This document shows, piece after piece, positions 28,901-38,463 of a DNA stretch of 60,988 bases (position 1 is the stretch's first letter; each line of letters opens with the position of its first letter). The DNA is taken from positions 1 through 60,988 of the forward strand of contig CAJWXC010000002.1 of the NCBI GenBank assembly GCA_913048215.1, in the 5' to 3' direction. The translations under genes and the position numbers were made by a program. Below the pieces are notes generated by a model. It searched no databases and had not been told where the DNA came from. It saw only the letters and a program-made list of their open reading frames with translations. The stretch comes from an uncultured Flavobacteriaceae bacterium. GTDB taxonomy: Bacteria > Bacteroidota > Bacteroidia > Flavobacteriales > Flavobacteriaceae.

Positions 28901-31900
28901 TAACAAACTAAGAGGAAGGTCTAGTCTGTTCTCCACTGGCCAAATTTCTTCTGCATTAGTGGTATTGAAAGCCGTTGGTTTTAATGAAACTTGTACTTCA
29001 TAGAAACTTTCAGTTAAGTCATTACCCATTCTAATAAATGCTACCAAATCACCCTCTGCTAAAGCTGTTTGATTTACTATAGACTCTGCATGAATAAACA
29101 TTTCTAGATTTTTATACTGACGCATATCTACACTGAAATTTTTATACACCCCACGGGCATCATTTTGCTCTAAACCACACACACGCAGAGCAAGAGATTG
29201 TTCGTCTTGTCTTATGATATTGTTGTTGTTGTTAAGTTGTTCTCTAAAAACTCCAGGTGGTAATGTGTAAGGAATCGGTTGTCTATTCTCGTTATCTATA
29301 ATGTTCACAGCTTCTACTTCAAATACCGTATCATCAAGTGCAGGGTCTTCTAGAGTTACATTATCTAGGGTCTGCAAGTATCTTCTGTAATCTCCTCTAA
29401 CGAGTTCTAAAGTTCCAAAACGGAGTGTTGTTTGCTGCTCAAAACCAGAGAGATACATACGCATAAAACGTATGGATCTAAAATCTGATATGCCATTTAC
29501 TGCCCGATCAAAATCTGCAACAGGAACCTTAAATTGTACCCACCTAACATCCAAAGAGCTATTGTCTTGTAGAGTAATTGTACTCTCACGCACATCGGTT
29601 ACAAAATCATTGGTAGCTGGGGTAAGAGCGTCACGAGAGATCGGAATATTATACTCATAATAACTATCTACAGTGTTCATAGAATTATCACGGTTAATAT
29701 CTTCTACATCTGGTTGAGTGGTAGAACCACGATTTGTATTTGTTACCTCAACGGGAGAATTCCCTTCTGTACCATTATATAATTTGTAACGACTTCTTAT
29801 ATCTCCTGAGGCTTGTAGGAAGTATTGATAGTTGTCATTTGCAGGATCTGTAAGGCCAGCAAAGGCAGGGAACATTTCACTTTCTTGAGCATTGTTTAAA
29901 CCATCATATCCAATGTCTTGGTTAATTCGCTGCTGTCCCTCTGTATCAAAGGTATATACTAAAGATTGATTGGTTGGCACTTTACCCCAGACCGTTGGTG
30001 TTGTATTTGTGGAATCACCATCTTGAGGCAACCCATTCTCATATTGCTTTCTACCATCTTTCAAAACATCTTCTGAAATATTTCCCAAGTTAAAGCTTAG
30101 TGTACCTCCATTATTGGTATTGTTTTCTTCATAAATAAATGGATCCATTACCCAAAACTGTATAAACTCTACGTTGCTTCTCTCAAAATCTGTGGTGGTT
30201 AACTCCCTTGAAATTCCTCCAAAATTACCGGATGGATTTGGTAAATCATTAGTACCTGCAGCGGCTGGATTAAAGTTATACTCTCCACGCTCGCTTGGAT
30301 AGAAAGAAAGATCTAAAGAAAATAAGGCCTGGGTTTGACCTTGAACTATATCTTGTGCTGGAAATATTTCATCTCTAAATACACGTCTTGTAAAAGGAGA
30401 GGATAGGTCTTGGTCTGTAATACCATCTGGTCTTTGGCTACTGTAAAAAATAGGATCAATGGTATACCAGTTTAAACGAGCTCGTTTGTAATTGTAATCC
30501 AGAACGCTGTTTGGCTCTTCTCCTCCAAAACCATCTGGAGATGAAGACAAGCGCCAAGATGTAGGGGCACTGATGTCAAACTCTGTTTGTGAAGATTCAA
30601 AATCGTCAATATAAACGGTGGTTCTTCCTCCAAAGTCTGAGACCTCTGGAGCACTTGGTAATAAATATGCAAATTCACCACGTACAGAAAAATTTGACTC
30701 TACATCTGTATCAATATTAGGAAGCTTGTTTACGAGTCTGGTAAAGAAAGGAACCTGTGTTGCGTAGTTTAAATTAACACCAAAAATTTGATTGTTAATG
30801 GGCTCTACATCATAGGTAGATTTTTGAGTAAGTGGGCGCTCGTTTAACCTCAAATAGGTACCTCCAATGATAAAGTTATCATTAAATTTATGCTCGATGT
30901 TTAATCCAGTAAATCGTTTTGTTTGTTGTCCAAAAAGCGTGTTATTTTCTACTGTAATGTTTACAGGAGTGTTAGAAGCCAGTAAAGATGGGTCTAAGAT
31001 TTGAACCGTTCCAGCTTGATAATTTACTGTATAATCCACACCTTCAGATAAGGTTCTACCTCCGGCAGTAACTACCACAGAACCTTGGGGGATGTTAAAA
31101 GCCCCAATGGGTATGCCGTTTCCACCACTAGATTTGTACCTACCTGTTAACTGAAATTTATTCTTATCACTATCCTCTTGTTCTGCCTGAGTTTTTGTTG
31201 ATCTATATAAAGATCTAAAAACGTATTTGTCTTGATTGGCATTATAGGTAGCGGGCATGCTATACTGTGAGCCACCAGTGGAGGAGTCATCTAGTTTGTT
31301 GAACAGGTATTCTCCAAAAGGCTCTACACTGGTAAATATGATACGTCCATTTTGCTGATCTACGGTAAGCCCTGGTATAAAATCAAAAAAACCATCTCCT
31401 CCTTGTTGAGGATCATTGTTAAAATTTAATCTATCTAAATTAAAAACTCTTAAAAGAGTTTTATTATCAACATCTTCGGGTAACGCAACTGCAGGGTTAG
31501 TGATGGTCCCCTCTGCTGCTATGATGTAATTTAAAGGTGCTGGATCTCTGTATTGGATGTCTAATCTAAAATCTTCTTGTTCTAACTGGAAAGCTCCTAG
31601 ACTATATATGTTTTTCATCATCAAGTCCCAGATAGGCTGCGATACATTGGTGATGTTACTTTTTAGTAATTTAACAATAAGGTTTTGAGGAATACCTTCT
31701 ATGTCATCCATTCCTGGGTTTCCTGGTTCTCCTGGCCTTACAAGCCCTCCGGTGGCGTCTACTCCATCTGTAGAGAATTCACCAACTTGGTATACTTTCC
31801 CATTGACTGTGTATTGAAATGAAACGGCAATGACCTCATCGTTATTTAACCGTTGGTTTAAAGAAATATATCCCAGCTGAGAATTAATAGTATATTCATT

Positions 31901-33199
31901 GGCTCTTAATTTTCTTGCATTCTCAAGGGTTAAAAAATCTGAGCCATCTTGAACTTGAACGCCACCAAATCCTTGTTGCACGGTAGCTATATCTCGTATT
32001 TGTTCATTTAAGATTCCTTGGGCACTTGAGTCATCAATCCCAAATGGATTAAAATCATTATTTCCATTATCAGGGAAAGAATTAGGTGGTTTGTTTAAAA
32101 ATCCACCAGGGATGTTAGTAAGACCAATATTTGAAATGTCAGACTCTCCAACATCTTGCAGGGCAACAATGTTGCGGACATCTTGAGTTTGGTTGCCTCT
32201 GTTGGTAATCCAAGCTTCTACTCTAGTAATTTGTACATTGGAACGAATAAAAGGATATTGCTGCAATGCCCTATCATAGGTGTCTCTAAAATAATGAGCT
32301 AAGAAAAAGTGACGGTTTTCATCATAGTCTAGAGCGTATATATCAAAATCTGTAATGGTACCACCACCCTCTGTGGTTACGTTTCTAGTTTCAGATTGCT
32401 GCTCAGAGAATACACCTGTAATTTTAGTTTTTCCAAATTGTAATTCTGTTTTTACACCAAATAAACTTTGGGCACCCGGTATTAAAGTGCTGTTAAGAGG
32501 CATACTCACATTACCAACCTCGATAGATCTTATAATATCATCCTCGGTAGGAGTGAATTCTAATTTTACTTGATTTTGAAAATCAAAGGTTGATTGGGTA
32601 TCGTAATTTGCAGTTACCTGTAAACGCTCTCCAACTTTTCCAAGCAAACTTAAACTGATACGTTGGTCAAAATCAAAAGAGAAGTTACTTCTGTTTCTGG
32701 GAGAAAATGCTGGATTATCTTGTTTGGTGTACAAAAGTCCTAAATCCATCTCTACGGTACCTTGAGGTATTACCTCTATGGTGTTTCCTCCAAATACAGA
32801 CTCAAAAAAGCTAGAATTAACATAAAACTTGGGTAGTAAATTTTTCTGACCATCTTGTGAGCCATCTTTTCTTCCATCGGCGGCATCAATTTTTTCTTTG
32901 AAATAATCGCGCATTTGCTCTTTTAAGATTAAATCACGATAAGCCTCAGGACTCAACACAAGGGGAAGACCTACATTAAAATCACCCAACATTTCACTGT
33001 AATAGTAGCTGTCTGTAACAGGGTCATAGGTGTATAAATTTTCTATAGAAGAGGATGGAGGCAGCTCAATACGACCCATAGAAGATCCTGTCGCGGTGGA
33101 GTCCTGTGCAGTTGCACTAGAGATACACCCCAAAATGATGCTAAAAAATACGAATTGTTTAAAAAAGTTATTTTTAAACTTGGTGAAATTTATACCCAA
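25907..33199 (-). CDS. sprA: SprA, cell-surface gliding / type IX secretion system outer membrane protein
   Basis: 2430-aa outer-membrane protein; SprA-type sequence (NYDTQSTFDFQNQVKLEFTPTEDDIIRSIEVGNVSMPLNSTLIPGAQSLFGVKTELQFG) and SprA-ruvA context. Confidence 0.95.
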   Translation of the reverse strand: MGINFTKFKNNFFKQFVFFSIILGCISSATAQDSTATGSSMGRIELPPSSSIENLYTYDPVTDSYYYSEMLGDFNVGLPLVLSPEAYRDLILKEQMRDYFKEKIDAADGRKDGSQDGQKNLLPKFYVNSSFFESVFGGNTIEVIPQGTVEMDLGLLYTKQDNPAFSPRNRSNFSFDFDQRISLSLLGKVGERLQVTANYDTQSTFDFQNQVKLEFTPTEDDIIRSIEVGNVSMPLNSTLIPGAQSLFGVKTELQFGKTKITGVFSEQQSETRNVTTEGGGTITDFDIYALDYDENRHFFLAHYFRDTYDRALQQYPFIRSNVQITRVEAWITNRGNQTQDVRNIVALQDVGESDISNIGLTNIPGGFLNKPPNSFPDNGNNDFNPFGIDDSSAQGILNEQIRDIATVQQGFGGVQVQDGSDFLTLENARKLRANEYTINSQLGYISLNQRLNNDEVIAVSFQYTVNGKVYQVGEFSTDGVDATGGLVRPGEPGNPGMDDIEGIPQNLIVKLLKSNITNVSQPIWDLMMKNIYSLGAFQLEQEDFRLDIQYRDPAPLNYIIAAEGTITNPAVALPEDVDNKTLLRVFNLDRLNFNNDPQQGGDGFFDFIPGLTVDQQNGRIIFTSVEPFGEYLFNKLDDSSTGGSQYSMPATYNANQDKYVFRSLYRSTKTQAEQEDSDKNKFQLTGRYKSSGGNGIPIGAFNIPQGSVVVTAGGRTLSEGVDYTVNYQAGTVQILDPSLLASNTPVNITVENNTLFGQQTKRFTGLNIEHKFNDNFIIGGTYLRLNERPLTQKSTYDVEPINNQIFGVNLNYATQVPFFTRLVNKLPNIDTDVESNFSVRGEFAYLLPSAPEVSDFGGRTTVYIDDFESSQTEFDISAPTSWRLSSSPDGFGGEEPNSVLDYNYKRARLNWYTIDPIFYSSQRPDGITDQDLSSPFTRRVFRDEIFPAQDIVQGQTQALFSLDLSFYPSERGEYNFNPAAAGTNDLPNPSGNFGGISRELTTTDFERSNVEFIQFWVMDPFIYEENNTNNGGTLSFNLGNISEDVLKDGRKQYENGLPQDGDSTNTTPTVWGKVPTNQSLVYTFDTEGQQRINQDIGYDGLNNAQESEMFPAFAGLTDPANDNYQYFLQASGDIRSRYKLYNGTEGNSPVEVTNTNRGSTTQPDVEDINRDNSMNTVDSYYEYNIPISRDALTPATNDFVTDVRESTITLQDNSSLDVRWVQFKVPVADFDRAVNGISDFRSIRFMRMYLSGFEQQTTLRFGTLELVRGDYRRYLQTLDNVTLEDPALDDTVFEVEAVNIIDNENRQPIPYTLPPGVFREQLNNNNNIIRQDEQSLALRVCGLEQNDARGVYKNFSVDMRQYKNLEMFIHAESIVNQTALAEGDLVAFIRMGNDLTESFYEVQVSLKPTAFNTTNAEEIWPVENRLDLPLSLLQDLKSTILGDPATYAPNQLHFFEEGEIEGLPSNILRVGMKGNPSFGDVRVAMIGVRNETNTELCGEVWFNELRLSELQNQGGWAAVAAMDANFADFANVSATGRVSTIGFGSLEQGPNDRSREDVQEYDMVTNLNLGQMLPKKWGIQLPFNYGRSEKLITPQFDPEYQDVELQTRLDNEENSERREEILGQSVDYTKRQSINFIGVRKERTSEGKPKAYDIENLTLSASYNQIDHNDFEIQEALDQNVRLGGTYAYNFTPKTFEPFKKNDSIFKGKYWQFLKDINFNYLPTSISVNSNILRQHNEQKFRELNLEDGNIGLPVLYQRNYLFDWDYAINYNLTKSFRFNFTTSNNRIVTNYIDDEGIANNQIGVFDGLFDVGDPNQHFQSLQLNYDLPTAKFPFLKWIRATYSYTGDFQWQDGSDLFNNIDIELSDGTVQSYDLGNSIQNASTHRINSTFDFNAFYRYIGLSKKKASRNAGNSRNSASRNGGGFNPKSGAGKDGKQAKTSSKGDALGLTAKGGKNSPGRGTNSGGGFGNGLSGADKAANTLIGLATMIKKAQFNYQETNGIFLPGYNRSIGFIGTLKPTAGFTFGSQAEVRDQAARNGWLTLYPEYNEQYTENETSQLDVQVNLEPIRDLKIDINASRIYSENYSENYIIEDGLYNSLTPVTSGNFNISTLLIATAFQSTTDAASEPFDAFRNNRLIVANSLASEFYGTDAFPVDPETGYPVGFGPTSQDVLLPSFIAAYKGADVQNEKKGILRDIPLPNWDIKYTGFMRLGWFKKRFKRFSIQHGYTAGYTVNQFQTNLDYNRSRDGNPATAATDQAGDFKSQQFLTNVNLTEQFSPLLKIDLEMKNSVKVSAEYRKDRALGLSFANNLLTEIKGDEVIIGLGYRIKDLRIGTNFGGKKQILKSDLNFKLDLSRRDNRTIIRYLDIENNQTTAGQTIYGAQLLVDYALSKNLTAAFYYDHTFSEYAISTAFPQTTIRSGLTLRYNFGN

Positions 33200-33202
33200 T
33201 AT

Positions 33203-33784
33203 TTATAATTTTTTTAAAGCCTGCTTTATAATTTCCTCTATGGTTGCCTGCGGATATTGCTTGATCACTGCGTCACAAACTTTCTCAGCTTGCTTGCGTG
33301 TAAAACCTAAAGTATCCAAAGCAGATAACGCTTCATTTTTATTGGTATTGCTTGAAACTACAGAAACATCGTCTAAGCCATACACCTTTACTATTTTATC
33401 TTTCAAATCCAACAACACTCTTTGTGCTGTTTTTGCTCCAATTCCCTTCACAGATTGAATCGTTGCTACATCACTCGATGCAATAGCCTCAGATACCTGT
33501 TGTGGAGATAAAGAAGACAGCATGGTTCTAGCTGTACTTGCCCCAACCCCAGAGACTGAGATTAATAACCTAAAAATTTCTCGCTCTACTACACTTGAAA
33601 AACCATACAAAATATGTGCATCCTCACGAACTTGTAAATGCGTGAATAATTTAATGTTCTCTGATGTTGGTAATTGTGCAAAAGTATGTAATGAAATGTT
33701 TACAAAATACCCCACCCCGTGACAATCTATAACAACGTTTGTGGGAGATTTCTCAACAAGTCTTCCCTGTAATTGGGTTATCAT
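33203..33784 (-). CDS. ruvA: Holliday junction branch migration protein RuvA
   Basis: MITQLQGRLVEKSPTNVVIDCHGVGYFVNIS; HhH VKGIGAKTAQRVLLDLKDKI. Confidence 0.97.
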   Translation of the reverse strand: MITQLQGRLVEKSPTNVVIDCHGVGYFVNISLHTFAQLPTSENIKLFTHLQVREDAHILYGFSSVVEREIFRLLISVSGVGASTARTMLSSLSPQQVSEAIASSDVATIQSVKGIGAKTAQRVLLDLKDKIVKVYGLDDVSVVSSNTNKNEALSALDTLGFTRKQAEKVCDAVIKQYPQATIEEIIKQALKKL

Positions 33785-33808
33785 GCGTTTTTGTTAAGTT
33801 ATTTGTGC

Positions 33809-33816
33809 CAAATATA
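33809..33816 (-). promoter_or_regulatory. Predicted -7 promoter element (TATATTTG) for ruvA(-sprA)
   Basis: TAnnTTTG match 25 nt upstream of the ruvA ATG. Confidence 0.5.
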
Positions 33817-33870
33817 GTATATTTTATTGGCTTTTGTGGAGGGTTAAAAACTAAATTTATTGCTGAAATA

Positions 33871-36165
33871 TTACTGCTTCTGAGCGGTTTTCTCTCGCTT
33901 TTCTTTTTGCTGTGCATCTACCACAGAAACTGCTGCCATGTTTACAATTTCTTCTACACTAGCACCTAGCTGCAGAATATGAACAGGTTTTCGCATACCA
34001 AGCATAATTGGGCCAACAGAATCAACACCATTGATCTCTTTTAATAATTTATAATTGCTATTGGCTGCGTCTAAATTTGGAAATATTAACGCATTTACTT
34101 TTTTTCCTGCAAGCTTAGAGAACGGAAATTTACTTTGTAACATTTCTTGATTTAAAGCAAAATCTGTTTGTAACTCTCCATCGATGTGCATATCTGGATT
34201 GGTTCTATGCAAATAGGCAACGGCGTCTCGCACTTTTGTTGCATGCGAGTCTTTTGAGGACCCAAAATTTGCATAGCTTATCATGGCTATAACTGGCGTT
34301 AGACCAAACATTTTCATGGTGTAATTTGTCATCTGGGCTATCTTGGCCAACTCCTTGGCAGTAGGATCAATATTGATGGAGGTATCACTAATAAAAATTG
34401 GGCCTCTTTTAGTGAGCATCATATTTGTAGTTGCTACTTTATTTACACCATCAAAACGCCCCACAACCTCTAACACAGGTCGCAATACTGAGGGGTAAGC
34501 CCGAGAATAGCCTGAAATCATTGCATCTGCATCTGCTTGGTTGAGCATCATAGCTGCAAAGTAATTGCGCTCTCGCATTAACTTTTCTGCATCAAAAAGA
34601 GTAACACCGTTTCTATGTCTATTTTCAAATAACTTTTTTGCGTATCTCTTTAAATTCTCGGCTTGATCATCTGCCTTTGGATCCATTATTTCTATATCTG
34701 CATCAAATTCAAGTTGCTCCATAAGCTCTTGTATTACAGCTTTTCTTCCCAACAAAATAGGAATCCCTATACCTTCTTCATAGACAATTTGAGCAGCTTT
34801 TAATACATTTAAATGATCTGCCTCTGCAAAAACAATACGCTTTGGGTCTTGCTTTGCCCGGCTAAGCAACATGCGTATGATTTTATTATCTCCACCCATG
34901 CGCTGGTTCAGCTCATCTTTGTACTTTTTCCAGTTGTTAATTGGCGCAGTTGCAACGCCACTTTCCATAGCAGCTTTTGCTACAGCCGGAGGAATATGGT
35001 CTATGAGTCTTGGATCAAAAGGTTTGGGGATAATATAATCTTTTCCAAAAATAAGTTTGGTCTCTCCATAAGCAATATTAACTTGCTCCGGGACAGACTC
35101 TTTAGCTAGAGCTGCCAATGCTTTTACAGCAGCCATTTTCATAGCCTCGTTTATCTTGGTAGCACGAACATCAAGGGCACCCCTAAAAATAAAAGGAAAA
35201 CCCAACACATTATTTACTTGATTAGGATGGTCACTCCTACCTGTTGCCATAATAATATCATCACGTGTTTTACAAGCTAGTTTATATTCAATCTCAGGAT
35301 TTGGATTTGCCATAGCAAAAACAATAGGATCTGCAGCCATTGATTTAAGCATGCTAGGGGTTACAATATCTGCAATAGAAAGTCCAACAAAAACGTCTGC
35401 ATCTACCATGGCCTGATCTAAGGTGTCTATCTTTCTATGGGTTGCAAATTCTGACTTCTCTGGAGATAACTCAGACCTGTCATCTCTAATAACTCCTTTG
35501 CTATCTAACATCACAATATTTGCTCCCACTGCTCCAAAGGCCTTGTAAAGTCTTGTGCAAGATACTGCTGCAGCACCAGCTCCGCTTATAACAATTTTTA
35601 CTTCATTAATTTTTTTATGTGTTAACTCAATTGCATTTAAAAGTGCCGCAGCAGAGATAATAGCCGTGCCGTGCTGGTCATCATGCATAACAGGTATATC
35701 CAACTCTTCCTTCAACCTTCTTTCAATCTCAAAAGCTTCTGGAGCTTTAATATCTTCAAGGTTAATACCACCAAAAGTAGGTGCAATGTTTTTTACAGTT
35801 TCAACGAATGCATCAACATCTTCGGTATCTATTTCGATATCAAAAACATTAATATCTGCAAATATTTTAAACAACAACCCCTTACCCTCCATGACAGGCT
35901 TAGAAGCCTGTGGTCCAATATTACCAAGACCTAACACTGCTGTTCCATTGGTAATAACAGCTACCAAATTTCCTTTGGCAGTGTACTTGTATACATTTTC
36001 AACATCTTTGGCTATTTCCAGACAAGGCTCTGCCACACCAGGAGAGTATGCTAGAGATAAATCTCTTTGTGTTGCATATTTTGTGGTAGGCACTACTTGT
36101 ATCTTACCAGGGCTGGGCTTGGAGTGATATAAAAGGGCTTCTTTACGTTTACTTTTTTTACTCAT
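33871..36165 (-). CDS. maeB: NADP-dependent malic enzyme with C-terminal phosphotransacetylase-like domain
   Basis: LSLAYSPGVAEPC, VMHDDQHGTAIISAAALLNA, FAMANPNPEI; C-terminal PTA-like half. Confidence 0.95.
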   Translation of the reverse strand: MSKKSKRKEALLYHSKPSPGKIQVVPTTKYATQRDLSLAYSPGVAEPCLEIAKDVENVYKYTAKGNLVAVITNGTAVLGLGNIGPQASKPVMEGKGLLFKIFADINVFDIEIDTEDVDAFVETVKNIAPTFGGINLEDIKAPEAFEIERRLKEELDIPVMHDDQHGTAIISAAALLNAIELTHKKINEVKIVISGAGAAAVSCTRLYKAFGAVGANIVMLDSKGVIRDDRSELSPEKSEFATHRKIDTLDQAMVDADVFVGLSIADIVTPSMLKSMAADPIVFAMANPNPEIEYKLACKTRDDIIMATGRSDHPNQVNNVLGFPFIFRGALDVRATKINEAMKMAAVKALAALAKESVPEQVNIAYGETKLIFGKDYIIPKPFDPRLIDHIPPAVAKAAMESGVATAPINNWKKYKDELNQRMGGDNKIIRMLLSRAKQDPKRIVFAEADHLNVLKAAQIVYEEGIGIPILLGRKAVIQELMEQLEFDADIEIMDPKADDQAENLKRYAKKLFENRHRNGVTLFDAEKLMRERNYFAAMMLNQADADAMISGYSRAYPSVLRPVLEVVGRFDGVNKVATTNMMLTKRGPIFISDTSINIDPTAKELAKIAQMTNYTMKMFGLTPVIAMISYANFGSSKDSHATKVRDAVAYLHRTNPDMHIDGELQTDFALNQEMLQSKFPFSKLAGKKVNALIFPNLDAANSNYKLLKEINGVDSVGPIMLGMRKPVHILQLGASVEEIVNMAAVSVVDAQQKEKREKTAQKQ

Positions 36166-36195
36166 AACAACAACTTGTTTTTTTATGGTATACTA

Positions 36196-36203
36196 CAAAT
36201 GTA
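36196..36203 (-). promoter_or_regulatory. Predicted -7 promoter element (TACATTTG) for maeB
   Basis: TAnnTTTG match about 31 nt upstream of the maeB ATG. Confidence 0.5.
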
Positions 36204-36289
36204 ACAGAGTGAAATTAAAACAGTGTCTAAATTAAATATTAATTACAGGCTATAAACACTGGATACTAGTTTGGTTATTAATTATAGTA

Positions 36290-37219
36290 TTATGGTTTTA
36301 AGAATTCTATATTTCTGCGCAATCCCTCAAATTTGGTGCGCTTTAAAGGACTCTTTTTGAAAATTTCTGAAAATACTTCTTTGGTAACTTCTTCCCAATC
36401 TTTCTTAGAGTTGGATAACACCTGTGGATGAGGATCAAATAAAGGTTCTTTGTGGGCTTTACTAAATCTGTTCCAAGGACAGACATCTTGACAAACATCA
36501 CAACCAAACATCCAATCATCAAACTGCCCACTCACACTCGAGGGAATTTCATTTTTAAGTTCAATGGTGAAATAACTAATACATTTACTACCATCTACCT
36601 TATAAGGCTCTACAATGGCCTGTGTTGGGCAAGCATCTATGCAGGCCGTACAGCTACCACAGTGATCTGTTACGGGCGTGTCATACTCTAGGTCAAGGTC
36701 CACAATTAGCTCTGCAATAAAATAAAAAGAGCCTGCTTGTTTGGAGAGTAAGTTACTATGCTTACCAATCCAACCTAGACCACTTTTTGCAGCCCAAGCT
36801 TTATCTAAAACAGGAGCACTATCCACAAAAGCGCGTCCATGAACATCTCCCACGGTTTGTTGTATGCAATGTAACAATTCTTTTAGTTTGTCTTTAATTA
36901 CAAAGTGATAATCTGTACCGTATGCGTATTTAGATATTTTATAACTATCATCTCGCTGCAGTTTACTGGGGTAGTAATTTAGTAGCAAAGAAATGACACT
37001 TTTAGAACCCTCTACAAGTTTGGTGGGATCAAGACGCTTGTCAAAGTGGTTTTCCATGTACTGCATCTGTCCATGTCTATTTTGGTTGAGCCAAGCCTCA
37101 AGCCTGGGAGCCTCTTGTTCCAAAAACCCTGCCTTGCTTATACCACAAGACATAAAACCAAGGCGCTTTGCTTGGTCTTTAATAAAAGCCGTATGTTGGT
37201 GTTTTGAGGTAATAGCTAT
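36290..37219 (-). CDS. queG: Epoxyqueuosine reductase QueG (N-terminus probably extends upstream of first ATG at 37153)
   Basis: [81 protein letters not shown]. Open frame encodes [22 protein letters not shown] before the first ATG. Confidence 0.85.
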   Translation of the reverse strand: MAITSKHQHTAFIKDQAKRLGFMSCGISKAGFLEQEAPRLEAWLNQNRHGQMQYMENHFDKRLDPTKLVEGSKSVISLLLNYYPSKLQRDDSYKISKYAYGTDYHFVIKDKLKELLHCIQQTVGDVHGRAFVDSAPVLDKAWAAKSGLGWIGKHSNLLSKQAGSFYFIAELIVDLDLEYDTPVTDHCGSCTACIDACPTQAIVEPYKVDGSKCISYFTIELKNEIPSSVSGQFDDWMFGCDVCQDVCPWNRFSKAHKEPLFDPHPQVLSNSKKDWEEVTKEVFSEIFKKSPLKRTKFEGLRRNIEFLKP

Positions 37220-37241
37220 GTTATTTTACTTCTTAGCCTTT

Positions 37242-37275
37242 TAAATAAAAATAAGAGAATCTTGGCAACTCTTAT
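37242..37275 (-). terminator. Weak intrinsic terminator between ruvB and queG
   Basis: Minus-strand ATAAGAG-N11-CTCTTAT followed by TTTTATTT. Confidence 0.45.
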
Positions 37276-37289
37276 ATCTAGGCAAATTA

Positions 37290-38312
37290 TTAAAACAATC
37301 CTCCTTGAGTGGGGTCCTTTACTTTTCCTAAATGAGTATAGGCAGCCTGAGTTACCTCTCGCCCTCTTGGAGTGCGCATAATAAATCCTTGCTGAATCAA
37401 AAAGGGTTCATACACTTCTTCTATGGTCTCTGGACTTTCTGAAACCGCAGTTGCAATGGTGGTTATCCCTACAGGACCTCCTTTAAATTTATCGATAATG
37501 GTATGAAGTATTTTGTTATCCATTTCATCCAATCCATGGGCATCTACACTAAGGGCTTCTAATGAGAACTTAGCAATAGCAATGTCAATGGTACCATTTC
37601 CTTTAATTTGAGCAAAATCTCGCACTCTTCGTAACAGTGCGTTTGCAATTCTTGGAGTTCCTCTACTTCTACCTGCAATTTCAATAGCAGCTTCCATAGA
37701 GATAGGGACTTCCAAAATACCAGCACTACGCTGCAGTATGGTTGTTAGAAGCTCTGTGGTATAGTATTGTAATCTAGATGTAATACCAAAACGTGCTCTC
37801 ATAGGAGCCGTTAAAAGCCCAGATCTAGTGGTAGCTCCCACCAAAGTAAATGGAGCTAAATGTATTTGAACTGATCGAGCATTAGGACCAGATTCTATCA
37901 TAATATCAATCTTGTAGTCTTCCATAGCAGAGTATAAATACTCCTCAACTATTGGGCTTAACCTATGTATTTCGTCAATAAATAATACATCCCGCTCCTC
38001 AAGATTTGTGAGCAGTCCTGCTAAATCTCCAGGCTTGTCTAAAACAGGTCCAGAAGTTACTTTTATCCCCACCTCTAATTCATTTGCTAGAATATGCGCC
38101 AAGGTAGTTTTACCCAATCCTGGGGGGCCATGAAAAAGTGTGTGATCCAAAGCCTCGTCTCTTTGATTGGCAGCTTGTACAAATATCTGCAGGTTTTCAA
38201 GAGCTTTATCTTGCCCTGTGAAATCATCAAAACTAAGGGGTCTTAACCTCTTTTCGAGTTCTGTATCTTTAGGTGTTAAGTGCTCTTGAGATGGGTCCAG
38301 ATGTTCATTCAT
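37290..38312 (-). CDS. ruvB: Holliday junction DNA helicase RuvB
   Basis: [54 protein letters not shown] at 38312. Confidence 0.97.
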   Translation of the reverse strand: MNEHLDPSQEHLTPKDTELEKRLRPLSFDDFTGQDKALENLQIFVQAANQRDEALDHTLFHGPPGLGKTTLAHILANELEVGIKVTSGPVLDKPGDLAGLLTNLEERDVLFIDEIHRLSPIVEEYLYSAMEDYKIDIMIESGPNARSVQIHLAPFTLVGATTRSGLLTAPMRARFGITSRLQYYTTELLTTILQRSAGILEVPISMEAAIEIAGRSRGTPRIANALLRRVRDFAQIKGNGTIDIAIAKFSLEALSVDAHGLDEMDNKILHTIIDKFKGGPVGITTIATAVSESPETIEEVYEPFLIQQGFIMRTPRGREVTQAAYTHLGKVKDPTQGGLF

Positions 38313-38316
38313 ATAA

Positions 38317-38324
38317 CAAATATA
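38317..38324 (-). promoter_or_regulatory. Predicted -7 promoter element (TATATTTG) immediately upstream of ruvB ATG
   Basis: Exact TAnnTTTG match ending 4 nt before the ATG. Confidence 0.5.
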
Positions 38325-38463
38325 CAAAGGGATTCATTACAAAATAAACCAACAATATTAAGATATAAACAAATATGTTGTATACATAACTACAACAAAC
38401 TAAAGGTTAGTGTGTATGTAGTGTTTTAATTTATATTTTTACAAATCATCCAATTCTATAGTA

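Noticed and set aside
35555-36127. 190-aa plus-strand ORF antisense to maeB
   Set aside because: maeB is a clear conserved protein in this segment; the antisense frame has no family features.
37242-37275. Possible preQ1-type riboswitch before queG
   Set aside because: The hairpin lacks the preQ1-I pseudoknot pattern and conserved A-rich tail that I know; it is better read as a weak ruvB/queG terminator.
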